Notes: generated by a model from the letters alone, not told the origin. A stretch of DNA of 64,000 nucleotides from Nitrospira sp. (GCA_016788885.1 JAEURX010000027.1:45737-109736), one strand, 5' to 3'; counted from the first letter of the stretch, positions 54,692 through 63,527 are shown. Program-made: numbers and translations.

Positions 54692-55332
54692 GCATTCTGA
54701 TCATCGACGATTTTCAGGAACAACGGGATCTGCTTCACACCATTTTGCAGCGCGCCGGATTCGGACCGCTGCTTCCGGCGGCCAGTGCAGGAGAAGGGTT
54801 GCAACTGCTGGGGGTCGGAAGGCGAGGAAAACCGACATCCGGGATCGATCTCGTGCTGATGGACATCGAGATGCCCGAGATGAGCGGATTAGAAGCCTGT
54901 CAGCTCATCCGGCTGGAGGAACGGCTGCAGGGACTCCCCATCATTATCATTACCGCACACACGGGGGCAGAGGACATTCAAGCAGCCTATACAGCCGGCG
55001 CGACCGACTACATCCGCAAGCCTGTCATTCCCGCCGAATTGCTCGCCCGTGTCGCTACCGCGCTCAGCCTCAAGCAGGAGATTGATGCAAGAAAACTCCG
55101 CGAGCAGGAACTGTTGGAACGAACAACGGAACTCGACCGCGCCTTCGAGCAGATCACCACACGCCATGGCACCATTCACATTTGCGCCAAGTGCAAGCGC
55201 GTGAACAGCGAGGGATCGTATTGGCAACGGATTGAAGACTATCTGCGTCGTCAGGCCCGTTCCACCGTGAAGGAAGCCGTCTGCGATACCTGCCTCCATC
55301 AGGCGTACCCTCACCTGAAGCACATGCCTTAA
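54688..55332 (+). CDS. Response regulator with C-terminal cysteine-pair module
   Basis: The 214-residue protein has a receiver domain (ILIIDDFQEQRDL, Asp in VLMDIEMPEMSG, Lys in IRKPVIP), then a short coiled coil, then HICAKCKRVNSEGSYWQRIEDYL ending VCDTCLHQAYP. The two C-x-x-C pairs could hold zinc; this tail recurs in receiver proteins of environmental bacteria and its role is unknown. It is coupled to the receiver-Hpt gene. Confidence 0.86.
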   Translation: MSILIIDDFQEQRDLLHTILQRAGFGPLLPAASAGEGLQLLGVGRRGKPTSGIDLVLMDIEMPEMSGLEACQLIRLEERLQGLPIIIITAHTGAEDIQAAYTAGATDYIRKPVIPAELLARVATALSLKQEIDARKLREQELLERTTELDRAFEQITTRHGTIHICAKCKRVNSEGSYWQRIEDYLRRQARSTVKEAVCDTCLHQAYPHLKHMP

Positions 55333-55359
55333 GCGGCATCCGTACACTCCCGAGCATTC

Positions 55360-56049
55360 TCACGGACGTTGGTCCGCTCCTTCTGCTAACACAAAGGCCA
55401 GGGCTTCAATCCGCACCACGGGCATGATCAATCCCTGTCCCTCGGCCTCGTGCGAAAAGTCATAGACGAGTGATTCTTCCTCGATCAATCGTCCCGCCAT
55501 CAACACCTCAATCTCGATTCGTTCACCCTGCTGTTGCCTGATTCTGAGATCGGTGGTTTCCCCACCTGCCAGGGCGATCAGCGTCGCGGGCAGATCCTCG
55601 TGTTTAAATCGCACGTCGCCCCAGCCGGTCCGGGTGAACTTCGGCCCGAGCGCCACGTGAAACCCTCCTGCTTCTTGATCAAAACGAGACAGCTCCCCAA
55701 GCCAGACAAACGCGATCATCCAGTGGAGGGCGTCTTTCCCCACCCGACCGGCATCACGTTCTCGGTTCAAGGCAAAGAGTCGTTCGTCGTGGCCGGGACC
55801 ATGATGCCCTTGACCGTACACCGTGGGCCAGTCCGGTGGATGCCCATCCAGCGCCGTGAGGAATCTCTCTATCGACTCGGACTTCAGGAGCAGCTGGGTC
55901 TGGGGAGGAAGCGAGGCGAGCGCGGCGGAAAACTCGCGATGCAATGGCCGCACACCGAGTTCGCTCTCCGCCTGTGCGGCGGTCGGCCCAACACAGACCA
56001 GCGCAAGCAGGCCTGCGCCGAGGACGCTCCACACGGTGTGGTGAGTCAT
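55360..56049 (-). CDS. Exported hypothetical protein
   Basis: ATG 56049 gives a signal peptide (VWSVLGAGLLALVCVGPTAAQA) and about 200 mature residues. A Gly/His-rich segment (YGQGHHGPGHDERLF) sits in the middle and may bind metal. The rest resembles no family I know. A TTG at 56058 would overlap the upstream stop codon, suggesting coupling to that gene. Confidence 0.65.
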   Translation of the reverse strand: MTHHTVWSVLGAGLLALVCVGPTAAQAESELGVRPLHREFSAALASLPPQTQLLLKSESIERFLTALDGHPPDWPTVYGQGHHGPGHDERLFALNRERDAGRVGKDALHWMIAFVWLGELSRFDQEAGGFHVALGPKFTRTGWGDVRFKHEDLPATLIALAGGETTDLRIRQQQGERIEIEVLMAGRLIEEESLVYDFSHEAEGQGLIMPVVRIEALAFVLAEGADQRP

Positions 56050-56054
56050 GCCGG

Positions 56055-56372
56055 TCAACCGACGGGAGCAGACAAGCGTTGAAACACGTCACGAAGGCGT
56101 TGGGTTCCCGCATGATCCCAGGACAAGACCCCGGCATCGACCAACACCTGGAGTCGAGGGGTCGGATCCAGTCGAGGCAAGAGCTCCGGCGGTACTGGTT
56201 GGGACTCCAACACTTGCGCGTAGACCCCCATCCATGACTCGGTCACGGCACGCAACCCCGGATCAGCCGCCTTCATCCGGCCGAGCCTGACTTCCTGGAG
56301 GAGTTTGATCAGGGGATCTGACTGCAGCAACGTCCCGATCGCGCGGCGCATCTGTTCTTCAGTCTGTTCCAT
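56055..56372 (-). CDS. Small hypothetical protein
   Basis: The 105-residue, mostly helical soluble protein (MEQTEEQMRRAIGTLLQSDPLIKLL...) has no recognised domain. It lies immediately upstream of the exported protein gene and 19 bp after the FmdB-like gene, so the three probably form one transcript. Confidence 0.6.
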   Translation of the reverse strand: MEQTEEQMRRAIGTLLQSDPLIKLLQEVRLGRMKAADPGLRAVTESWMGVYAQVLESQPVPPELLPRLDPTPRLQVLVDAGVLSWDHAGTQRLRDVFQRLSAPVG

Positions 56373-56391
56373 GAATTGGCCTGCGTCGCGC

Positions 56392-56619
56392 TCAATTCAT
56401 CGAACAGGCGCCGGGACCACGCGGATCTCCGCAGGATCCGCACCCGCCACCGGAACTGGACGTGACCGGCCATCCGCCGGTCGCCCCGACCCCGAAGGCC
56501 GAGAACTGCTTGTTCAATGCGGTGGCGTTGCAGGAGGGACAGGCCGGTACGGTACCGCCCTGCACGATGAGCTCAAAGCGATGGTTGCATTCCTGGCAGA
56601 CGTATTCAAAGATGGGCAT
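56392..56619 (-). CDS. FmdB-family zinc-ribbon protein
   Basis: The 75-residue protein begins MPIFEYVCQECNHRFELIVQG and continues ACPSC, the FmdB/CxxC regulatory zinc ribbon. A Gly/Ser/Cys-rich tail (GGGCGSCGDPRGPGACS) follows, typical of the family. It is thought to have a regulatory or metallochaperone role. Confidence 0.88.
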   Translation of the reverse strand: MPIFEYVCQECNHRFELIVQGGTVPACPSCNATALNKQFSAFGVGATGGWPVTSSSGGGCGSCGDPRGPGACSMN

Positions 56620-56701
56620 GGGGGCTATACTCCCTGAAGTTTTCCGCATTATAAGTAAGGATCGATTCAGTTCGCAATTGTCAGCCGATGGGAGTCTGCA
56701 C

Positions 56702-56959
56702 ATGTGGTCGGAAGATAAATCCTTCGTGTTCCGCATCAGTCTTGAAGCGCAATTTCCCGATGACTATGAAGGGCCGTATGATGAGCGCGCCTGGCTGCGG
56801 GAATGGGAGACACAGATCAAACCGGTGCTGCTGAAAAATCTCTTCGAAACACTGCGGGAATATCCGGCGTGGAAATCCCATGTCCGCAACCGGGGGATCG
56901 CCCCGACAGAAGAAATCGAGGTGGCAATGATCCGCGATTTTTCAGCCGGCCCACACTGA
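56702..56959 (+). CDS. Small conserved hypothetical protein
   Basis: ATG 56702 has GGGAG seven bases upstream. The 85-residue product (MWSEDKSFVFRISLEAQFPDD...) is acidic and rich in Trp, Tyr and Glu. No family is recognised. It is divergent from FmdB and 10 bp before hemW, so it may be co-transcribed with hemW. Confidence 0.55.
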   Translation: MWSEDKSFVFRISLEAQFPDDYEGPYDERAWLREWETQIKPVLLKNLFETLREYPAWKSHVRNRGIAPTEEIEVAMIRDFSAGPH

Positions 56960-56969
56960 ATAAACGATC

Positions 56970-58145
56970 ATGCAACCGGCCACTGATCAGGGTCTCTACA
57001 TTCACGTCCCGTTCTGCCATCAGCGCTGTCACTTCTGCGCCTTTTATCTGGAGATCCACCACCCTCGAGCGGCAGCGGAATTCGTGGACTCACTCCTGAC
57101 GGAGCTCCGGCTCTACGCCGACTCCTCGCCCTTCGATCACTCCCCGCTCGGCTCGATCTATTTCGGCGGTGGGACCCCCACCACACTCAGCCCCGATCAG
57201 CTGACGCGAATCCTCTCGGCAGCGAAAGACACGTTCGGTCTGGCCTCGGACGGCGAAGTGACGGTTGAGGCGCATCCAGGGTCGGTGACACCGGCAAGCC
57301 TGCGACAACTCCGGAGAGGCGGGTTCACCCGTATCAGTTTCGGCGCCGAATCCATGAATCAAACCGAACTGGATAGGGTCGGACGTCCAGGCTCCCCGTT
57401 CAATACCAAGGAGGTCATCGTCGCTGCCTGTGACGCCGGCTTCGAGAACATCAACCTAGACCTCATGTACGGCCTCCCGGGGCAGACGCTTCACAGTTGG
57501 AACACCTCGCTGCACGAGATCATCGCTCTCAGCCCGAGCCACCTATCCTGCTATGCCCTCACGGTTGAGGACGGGACGTCCCTGCAAGCCGCCATTCGCC
57601 GTGGGCTTGTCCCCGCTCCCGACGAGGCGCTGCAAAATGAGATGGACGCGGTCGCCGAATCCACCCTCACCAGTAGCGGTTATAGGCGATATGAAATTTC
57701 GAACTATGCCCGCCCAGGTTTCGCCAGTCGGCACAACCGTCTGCACTGGACCGCCGGCAGGTATCTGGGGCTTGGCCCGAGCGCCCAATCCTATGTGGGA
57801 AATCGACGCTTCGGGAATGTGAGTAACCTGGCCGCCTACAACAGCCTTCTCCGCAACGGACAGCTTCCAGTGTCGGAAACCGAAGAACTGAGTCACGCCC
57901 ATGAGACGTGCGAGCGCTTGATCTTCGGGCTTCGTCTCACGGACGGTGTCGCACTGGATGAGAGTGGCGTTCTCTCATACCGCGGTTTGGCACGAACAGT
58001 GGACGAGTTAATCGAGGACAACTTCTTGGAGCGCGAGGGCAGCTTGGTCCGACTCACGGCCAGAGGACGGCGTTATGCCGATACCGTGGCCGTCGCCCTT
58101 CTCGCCAGTCTCGAGCAGCCATCTTGCGCCACCACGCCCCCTTGA
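56970..58145 (+). CDS. hemW: HemW-like radical SAM protein
   Basis: The 391-residue protein starts YIHVPFCHQRCHFCAFYLE, with cluster cysteines Cys16, Cys20 and Cys23 (C-x3-C-x2-C). SIYFGGGTPTTLSPDQL, VTVEAHPGSV, RISFGAESM and NLDLMYGLPGQT are the HemW/HemN core motifs, and HNRLHWTAGRYLGLGPSAQSY is the HemW C-terminal signature region. HemW is now regarded as a haem chaperone rather than a coproporphyrinogen oxidase. Confidence 0.92.
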   Translation: MQPATDQGLYIHVPFCHQRCHFCAFYLEIHHPRAAAEFVDSLLTELRLYADSSPFDHSPLGSIYFGGGTPTTLSPDQLTRILSAAKDTFGLASDGEVTVEAHPGSVTPASLRQLRRGGFTRISFGAESMNQTELDRVGRPGSPFNTKEVIVAACDAGFENINLDLMYGLPGQTLHSWNTSLHEIIALSPSHLSCYALTVEDGTSLQAAIRRGLVPAPDEALQNEMDAVAESTLTSSGYRRYEISNYARPGFASRHNRLHWTAGRYLGLGPSAQSYVGNRRFGNVSNLAAYNSLLRNGQLPVSETEELSHAHETCERLIFGLRLTDGVALDESGVLSYRGLARTVDELIEDNFLEREGSLVRLTARGRRYADTVAVALLASLEQPSCATTPP

Positions 58146-58251
58146 CTTCCATCCCCCATCACGTCAACAGTGTGAGGAGGCTGCGGATCTCATCTGAGTC
58201 GAGCGATCGTCCACAGCCGTAGAATCGAATATGTCGAGGAGGCCTGTTCCC

Positions 58252-58452
58252 ATGCCGGTCAATATGGATCCCAGCAAACGCCGACGCCGCCAGCCGATCG
58301 AAGAACAATCGGCTGCCGACGCCGGACAGAACGCCACAGAGACCAGAACATTCGGTGAGGATACGGAGGCGGATCGTGAGAAGGCGATCGCAGAAGCCGA
58401 GCTGAAAAATCTCTGGGATGCCACCGAAGTGATCGATATGGATAGTTGGTAA
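58252..58452 (+). CDS. Small charged hypothetical protein
   Basis: ATG 58252 follows GAGGAGG by eight bases. The 66-residue product (MPVNMDPSKRRRRQPIEEQS...) has a basic start and an acidic helical second half ending VIDMDSW. No family is recognised. It was kept because of the strong ribosome site and charge pattern. Confidence 0.5.
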   Translation: MPVNMDPSKRRRRQPIEEQSAADAGQNATETRTFGEDTEADREKAIAEAELKNLWDATEVIDMDSW

Positions 58453-58531
58453 CGCCACATCCCCAGGATGCCGCCGGTCTGCCACGCGTTCGGTGACTTT
58501 CACCGAAATTCGCAGAACGCCCACCACTCAC

Positions 58532-59212
58532 ATGTCCTCGATGACCTCACGCTCTACCGGCCACGCGCTATTTTACCCGTTTCACCTGTGCTCGCCCGAC
58601 ACATTGGAACACCTGCTTGCCCTGTATGATTCCCTCCACTTTCGAGACTACATGGCACTCCGGTTGACCCCCTTGATGGGCACCACGGCCTACCAAGATC
58701 GCATGGGCGACGAACACCCCGATCTCGTGGCCAGCGGTCGGATCGTCCAGGGATATCAGGTTTCCGGCCCCCTGGACGCAGTCGCCGTAACGGAGGTCGA
58801 CCGTAACCTGGCCGATCCCCAGTGGCGCGCGCTGTTCCATACGGGTTTTCGAGAAGATCGACGCTTCCAGCGCGGTCTCTTCGACCTCACCCATGCCGTG
58901 CACATCGGCGGAACGCTGGTTCCAGGTCCGGCCGCGTTACTCCGTTTGCTGGAACCTCAACGGGCGACCCGACATTGTACCGTCGCCGTGGTGCAGGCGC
59001 TTGCGAAACCGCGCCTCACGCTGGACGAAGCCTATGTATTCGAGTATGGCCTGGCCTTGCTCAAGACCGCCGCGGCCCAGGTCTATACGATTCGCCTGGC
59101 CCATGCCCACAGGCTCGTCCCCGTCACCGATTCTACAACCCACTACGCCTTGTTCAAGCGCACGCTGGAGCGAGATGGCATTGATCTTCCCAACGAATAT
59201 CTCCACCGCTGA
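58532..59212 (+). CDS. Hypothetical cytoplasmic protein
   Basis: The protein of about 226 residues lacks signal or membrane segments. Segments such as LFYPFHLCSPDTLEHLLALYDSLHFRDYMALRL and LTLDEAYVFEYGLALLKTAAAQVY are helical with conserved-looking aromatic residues. I do not recognise a family. The start is uncertain between 58532 and 58541. Confidence 0.68.
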   Translation: MSSMTSRSTGHALFYPFHLCSPDTLEHLLALYDSLHFRDYMALRLTPLMGTTAYQDRMGDEHPDLVASGRIVQGYQVSGPLDAVAVTEVDRNLADPQWRALFHTGFREDRRFQRGLFDLTHAVHIGGTLVPGPAALLRLLEPQRATRHCTVAVVQALAKPRLTLDEAYVFEYGLALLKTAAAQVYTIRLAHAHRLVPVTDSTTHYALFKRTLERDGIDLPNEYLHR

Positions 59213-59282
59213 TGCCTGACACTGAACTATTGCACAGAGCCCCGTCCCACCTGGTACACTCGACGCCCGACGAGACTATCGC

Positions 59283-59576
59283 ATGAGCACCCTCACCCCG
59301 GTCATGGTTCCCGAAGCCCTCGACACGACGGACGTGGGCACCGGCAACGATCTGGAAGCCCGCGTCATCGTCTTCAACTGCGAGTGCCATACGTACCAAC
59401 AGGTCATCGCCCTGTTCTGTAAATGTATTCCCGGGATGAACTCTTCGCGGGCGTTTGAGTTGGCCTGGCGAATCGACCATGAAGGGCAGGCCACGGTTTA
59501 CTCGGGGGCACGAAAGTTGGCAGAAGAGATCGGGGCGAAGCTGGCAGCCGGGGGATTACGGGTCGGGGTGCAGTAG
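59283..59576 (+). CDS. ClpS-like adaptor with altered N-degron pocket
   Basis: The 97-residue protein aligns with ClpS from ARVIVFNCECHTYQQV to the end. The order of strand, helix (VIALFCKCIPGMNSSRAFELAW), G-x-A turn (HEGQATV) and helix (ARKLAEEIGAKL) is that of ClpS. The pocket motif N-D-D of E. coli is N-C-E here (Asn32, Cys33, Glu34), and the pocket His aligns with Asp65 (a His follows at 66). It probably still binds a Clp ATPase but may not read classical N-degrons. Confidence 0.72.
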   Translation: MSTLTPVMVPEALDTTDVGTGNDLEARVIVFNCECHTYQQVIALFCKCIPGMNSSRAFELAWRIDHEGQATVYSGARKLAEEIGAKLAAGGLRVGVQ

Positions 59577-59631
59577 AGAATAACAGGAGAGGCGTACTGG
59601 TCTGCGCCGACCGGGTCGACGCAGACGCAGG

Positions 59632-59970
59632 TCACTTGGTACGCTTTTTCGGCGCAGTGGTCTTCGTGGTCGTGGACTTGCGAGCGGCAGGAGCCGCGGC
59701 TTTCTGGCTTCCCTTCGCGCTGCCGTGGGCCGCTTGGGAACCTTTCGCCGTCTTGGCCGGAGCTTGAGCCGCCTTTTGTTCCTGGGCCGCCGCCGCTTTG
59801 TAGTAAGACTTATTGAGTTTGCTCAGCATATCGCCATTCAACACGCGAACTTGATACAATTCGAACAGCTTGCTGATGGCCTTGGGATCACCCTTCCGTG
59901 CCAGACCCAACAGACGTCGCCGTTGGTTCATTTCTTCTTCTTCCGTATGAGACGCTGCTCGCCGCTCCAT
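59632..59970 (-). CDS. Small protein with histone H1-like Lys/Ala tail
   Basis: Start 59970 follows AAAGGAG. Residues 1-60 are a charged helical region (MERRAASHTEEEEMNQRRRLLGLARKGDPKAISKLFELYQVRV). The last 50 residues are low-complexity Ala/Lys/Thr/Pro (KAAAPAARKSTTTKTTAPKKRTK), like bacterial histone H1-type tails that bind DNA or RNA. No family domain is recognised. Confidence 0.7.
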   Translation of the reverse strand: MERRAASHTEEEEMNQRRRLLGLARKGDPKAISKLFELYQVRVLNGDMLSKLNKSYYKAAAAQEQKAAQAPAKTAKGSQAAHGSAKGSQKAAAPAARKSTTTKTTAPKKRTK

Positions 59971-60211
59971 AGCGCTCCTTTCAAGGCATGCTGAAACCCA
60001 GGGCACTCATCCGCTCTATCGTCGGATGAAATGGGAGTAAGTATAACAGATTCGGCCTAGCCAGTACTACACAAACCTACGCCAGCAAGTGAAAAAATTC
60101 TCCCCGCGGCGTACGAGACCGGACGATCCACCCCAGCACCTCGGGTTGTAGATGTCCGACAAAGGCCTCTATAATTCCGATGTAGATCAACCTCGAGATG
60201 AAGGAGCCCCA

Positions 60212-60889
60212 ATGGAACATGTTGCCTCGATCGATACAGCAGTCACAGTTGCCGACGAGCCCCAAGCCCGCGCCCTCCTCCAGCAAGCCTTTGAGAGCAC
60301 CGCGCGTTGGCAACCTGACTTCCGCGGGTTTTCGGCCAACCTGACCGTCAACACCAACGGCCAGCTGGTGGAAGGGACCGTCGTCGTCAAGGGCCCTCGT
60401 GAAGTGACTGTGCAACTGCCTGATGAAGCGATTCAAAAGTGGGCGCAAGAGCAGATCGGGATGATCGCCGTGCACCGTGCGCCCCGCAAGTTTGAAGAAT
60501 CGGACGGCAAACATCGCCTGACGATGGAAGCAGGCGATGAGCATCCGCTCGGACGGCGGCTCGACATCCATGGCGACGGCATGCAGTCGTTCTACCGCAT
60601 CAAGGACACGCGTATCACCCAGATCAACCGGAAGATGCCCCACGTGGCCTTTACGATCAATGTGGAAGAGAGCAGCACCACGCAGGACCAGAAGCAGCTG
60701 ACGACGAAGTATACCGTGTATTATTTCTCGCCGAAGGACGGCGCACTTCGCAATGTCGAGAGCTTCACGGATACGCATGTGCGTGTGGGGGCCTCTGATC
60801 TCCCAGCGACCCGGCGCATCATTTCCTATGAAAACGGCGCCGTACTCGTACGGACCCTCACCTTCACCAATCATAAATTGTTGGCATGA
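60212..60889 (+). CDS. DUF3386 protein
   Basis: ATG 60212 follows AAGGAG. The 225-residue protein fits DUF3386, known mainly from cyanobacteria: ARALLQQAFESTARWQPDFRGFSANL, VHRAPRKFEESDGKHRLTMEAGDEHPLGRRLDI, SFYRIKDTRITQINRKMPHVAFTINVEES, and the FTNHKLL end. It has no signal peptide. Function unknown. It overlaps the DUF5069 gene by 4 bp. Confidence 0.85.
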   Translation: MEHVASIDTAVTVADEPQARALLQQAFESTARWQPDFRGFSANLTVNTNGQLVEGTVVVKGPREVTVQLPDEAIQKWAQEQIGMIAVHRAPRKFEESDGKHRLTMEAGDEHPLGRRLDIHGDGMQSFYRIKDTRITQINRKMPHVAFTINVEESSTTQDQKQLTTKYTVYYFSPKDGALRNVESFTDTHVRVGASDLPATRRIISYENGAVLVRTLTFTNHKLLA

Positions 60890-61320
60890 TGGATTTACGC
60901 ACGACGTTCCCGCGCAGCATGAAAACGAGGCTGGGTGGCTATGTCCACCTGGCACGCATGATCGATAAGTGTCGCGCGGTGCTGGCCGGGACTGAGGGTG
61001 AATATATCTATCCCTGCCCGATGGATGACCGGCTCTTGGAGTATGCCGGTATCACCGCTGAGCACTTCACCTCAGCAGTGAAGGCCAATCCGACCGATGA
61101 CGGGGTGGTTGAGTGGTTTCGACGCACCGCCACCCCGCGTCGCGAGGCGGAACTCGCTGAATGGAACGCGAAGCTGCTTGAGCGCGGACCGAGTTCGCCG
61201 GAGAGCGCCGCGAAGTTTACGAAGTACCGCGATGCAGTAGATGCCTCCCGCACGGACATCACCGCCTGGTCGGACCTGCAGGACCTGGAGGAGGGCAGGC
61301 CCGTTCCACGAAGAGGATAG
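60886..61320 (+). CDS. DUF5069 protein
   Basis: The 144-residue protein begins MMDLRTTFPRSMKTRLGGYVHLARMIDKCRAVLAGTEGEYIYPCPMD, the DUF5069 signature. Function is unknown. The ATGA overlap with the DUF3386 gene indicates that the two products are made together and may act in one process. Confidence 0.85.
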   Translation: MMDLRTTFPRSMKTRLGGYVHLARMIDKCRAVLAGTEGEYIYPCPMDDRLLEYAGITAEHFTSAVKANPTDDGVVEWFRRTATPRREAELAEWNAKLLERGPSSPESAAKFTKYRDAVDASRTDITAWSDLQDLEEGRPVPRRG

Positions 61321-61604
61321 TGTTTACAAGCCTTGTTCTACTGACCACCGCATACAGCAGTTCCGACCGTATCCAACTGGAATTCAGCTGTATCCCTCTC
61401 GATACGTTCCGTCTACATGGCCTGGGTTCCCAAGAGGAGCACCGATTGCTCGCCGTATACGCGAAAACTGCGTAATGTATGACAGGTCCTGGGGTTCTGC
61501 TTTGGTTGAGCATCAGACGAATCCGGCCTGGCACGTGACTGGCTTGCCAATCCCATCAACGCACAGTGCAACCACCCATTTCCCCATCAGCAGGAGGTAC
61601 GTCC

Positions 61605-62141
61605 ATGGCCCTTGTTCAACAGAATCTTGTTCCGGGAACCGGCGACCATTTGATTACCCTCGACACGGAAACCAACCTCGAATGGCTCAGCCTGAACGCG
61701 ACTGCCAATCTCTCCTACCTGGAAGTCCTGGGCGGAGCCGGAGGCTATACCACCACCTATGGATTTCGTTATGCCACCGGAGAAGAGATCGGCCAGCTTC
61801 AGCAACATGCGGGAATTACCAAGCATGGCCTCTCGCAAGTTGTGCCCTTTCCCCAGAGCAATCATGTCGCCATGGAAACTCTCATCGAGTTGATGGGAGG
61901 CGTCGCGCTGAATTCGTCGACCAGCAGCGGCTCGGTGCTGGTCCAAACACAAGGCATGATGAAGTTTCGAGGCACGGGAGTTCCGACACCGGCAACGCCC
62001 ATGAGCGTCGTACAGCTCTGGCTATTCAAGAACAATCCAGCCAGCTCCTATGCCGACAGCAATCCGGCAGAGCCAGCCGGCACACGATTTCCAGCGATCG
62101 CATCCTATCTGGTGCGCGATCGCATCATGCCAGCCAGTTGA
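61605..62141 (+). CDS. Protein resembling PEP-CTERM ectodomains but without signal or anchor
   Basis: ATG 61605 is preceded by AGGAGG. The 178-residue product contains TNLEWLSLNATANLSYLEVLGGAG and TTYGFRYATGEEIGQL, close to the WLDLTxTxGLSYNDVLG and GWRYATxxE pattern of many PEP-CTERM surface proteins. Yet it has no N-terminal signal peptide and no C-terminal PEP-x-W sorting helix. It is predicted to be cytoplasmic, or exported by another route. Confidence 0.65.
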   Translation: MALVQQNLVPGTGDHLITLDTETNLEWLSLNATANLSYLEVLGGAGGYTTTYGFRYATGEEIGQLQQHAGITKHGLSQVVPFPQSNHVAMETLIELMGGVALNSSTSSGSVLVQTQGMMKFRGTGVPTPATPMSVVQLWLFKNNPASSYADSNPAEPAGTRFPAIASYLVRDRIMPAS

Positions 62142-62218
62142 ATCGCACGAGGAAGGTCGGCCAAGGCTGCTAAAACCGGTAAGACGAAAAAGAGAGCCTG
62201 ATCCTACCTGCTTGCCCG

Positions 62219-62250
62219 TCCCATGAAGTCGAATGATCGGCTTCATGGGA
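62219..62250. terminator. Hairpin between two genes
   Basis: TCCCATGAAG pairs perfectly with CTTCATGGGA over a 12-nt loop, 78 bp after the preceding gene. It may end that transcript. No T-run follows. Confidence 0.45.
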
Positions 62251-62388
62251 TCCCTGCCTCAGCTCTTACGACAGGGAGACTAACCCACCCAACCCGGCAC
62301 CCGGAGATTGATTTATTTTCAGGAGAAGCATAGGCTAGAACCCACGTGCTCGTGATAACCCGTCGCATAAGACCCGCAGGGTGACATC

Positions 62389-62946
62389 ATGGCAACTATG
62401 GCGCCGCGTGACCAATCCCTGTTCGCACCGGACCCCATTTCGAACCGCTCAGTCTCCCCGAAGAAGCTGCTGATCGCCGTCGATGATTCGAAGGCCACCA
62501 TCCGTGTCCTCCAGTACGTCGGGGCATTGCTGCGCGAGACGCCGGAAGTCACCATTACCTTGTTTCATGTGTTGAACCCCATGCCGCGCGAATTGATGGA
62601 ACATGGTGGCTCAGAAAATCCCGACATGGAACATCAACTCGGCGAACAACTTCGGAAAGATCAACAAGAATGGATGCAGGCGGAAGAGACGCTTGAATAT
62701 CCTATCCTCGAGAGAGCTCGTGGGCGGCTCAGTGAAACAGGGTTCCCGACCGATCGGGTGGTCCTCAAATTGGGATACGCAGGCGACCTCGTCGACACGA
62801 TCCTGGATGAAGTACGAGCCGGCGGCTACGGCACCCTCGTCATCACGAAACACGGCCAACCGGATGCCGCGCACCTTTTCAGTCATAACATCGCTGAACG
62901 TTTATCACGAGACCTCTCCGGCGTCGCACTCTGGATCATAGAGTAG
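62389..62946 (+). CDS. Universal stress protein (UspA family)
   Basis: The 185-residue protein has the Usp start KKLLIAVDDSKATIRVLQYVGALL, VTITLFHVLNP, and YGTLVITKHGQPDAAHLFSHNIAERLSRDLSGVALWII. The C-terminal ATP-binding G-x2-G-x9-G(S/T) motif is poorly kept, so it may be a non-nucleotide-binding member. Confidence 0.82.
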   Translation: MATMAPRDQSLFAPDPISNRSVSPKKLLIAVDDSKATIRVLQYVGALLRETPEVTITLFHVLNPMPRELMEHGGSENPDMEHQLGEQLRKDQQEWMQAEETLEYPILERARGRLSETGFPTDRVVLKLGYAGDLVDTILDEVRAGGYGTLVITKHGQPDAAHLFSHNIAERLSRDLSGVALWIIE

Positions 62947-63140
62947 GCCCGGAGCCTCACTCGCAGCAAGCCCTCCTCCCACTGTGCCATACAGGCAGCC
63001 TATCGCAGGTCTGTCGTTCCAACGCACCCCACCATCCGCACTTTCCACGATCAATCCAATCATCAATTTACTTCGTAGTATGAACAACGACTGGGGAACC
63101 AACCAATGCGATTGAACTCACGAAACAGAGGAGAGATTCG

Positions 63141-63527
63141 ATGATGGACGAAACGATTCCTGCAGCGGTGCGGCAATACTTCGCGGCCATCGGGAGGATG
63201 GATGCGGATGCCTGGGTCAGCTGTTTTGACGAGAAGGGAATAAGCTACGAACCAGGAGCAGCGGCACCGCTACAGGGGCGCGGGGCGTTACGGCAATTTC
63301 TCGTGGAGGTGCTTGGAACCTTTGCAAGCATCACCATGACGGCCGACCATGTCTTCCAGTCCGGAAACCGGGTCGCCGTTAAATTCACGGGCCGCGGCAC
63401 CGGCAAAAATGGTAGGTCCGTCCTCTTTGAAGGCATCGATGTCTTCGAGATCAACCAAACAGGAAAAATCCAAACCATGTGGGGCTACTGGAATCCGGCG
63501 GCAATGATGGTGCAACTGCAGGGATGA
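63141..63527 (+). CDS. SnoaL/NTF2-like protein
   Basis: The 128-residue protein has the NTF2-like pattern: helices IPAAVRQYFAAIGRMDADAWVSCF, then beta strands FASITMTADHVFQSGNRVAVKFTGRGTGKNGRSVLFEGIDVFEINQTGKIQTMWGYWNP. Members may be small-molecule isomerases or binding proteins. The start may be 63141 or 63144, both after AGAGGAGA. Confidence 0.8.
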   Translation: MMDETIPAAVRQYFAAIGRMDADAWVSCFDEKGISYEPGAAAPLQGRGALRQFLVEVLGTFASITMTADHVFQSGNRVAVKFTGRGTGKNGRSVLFEGIDVFEINQTGKIQTMWGYWNPAAMMVQLQG

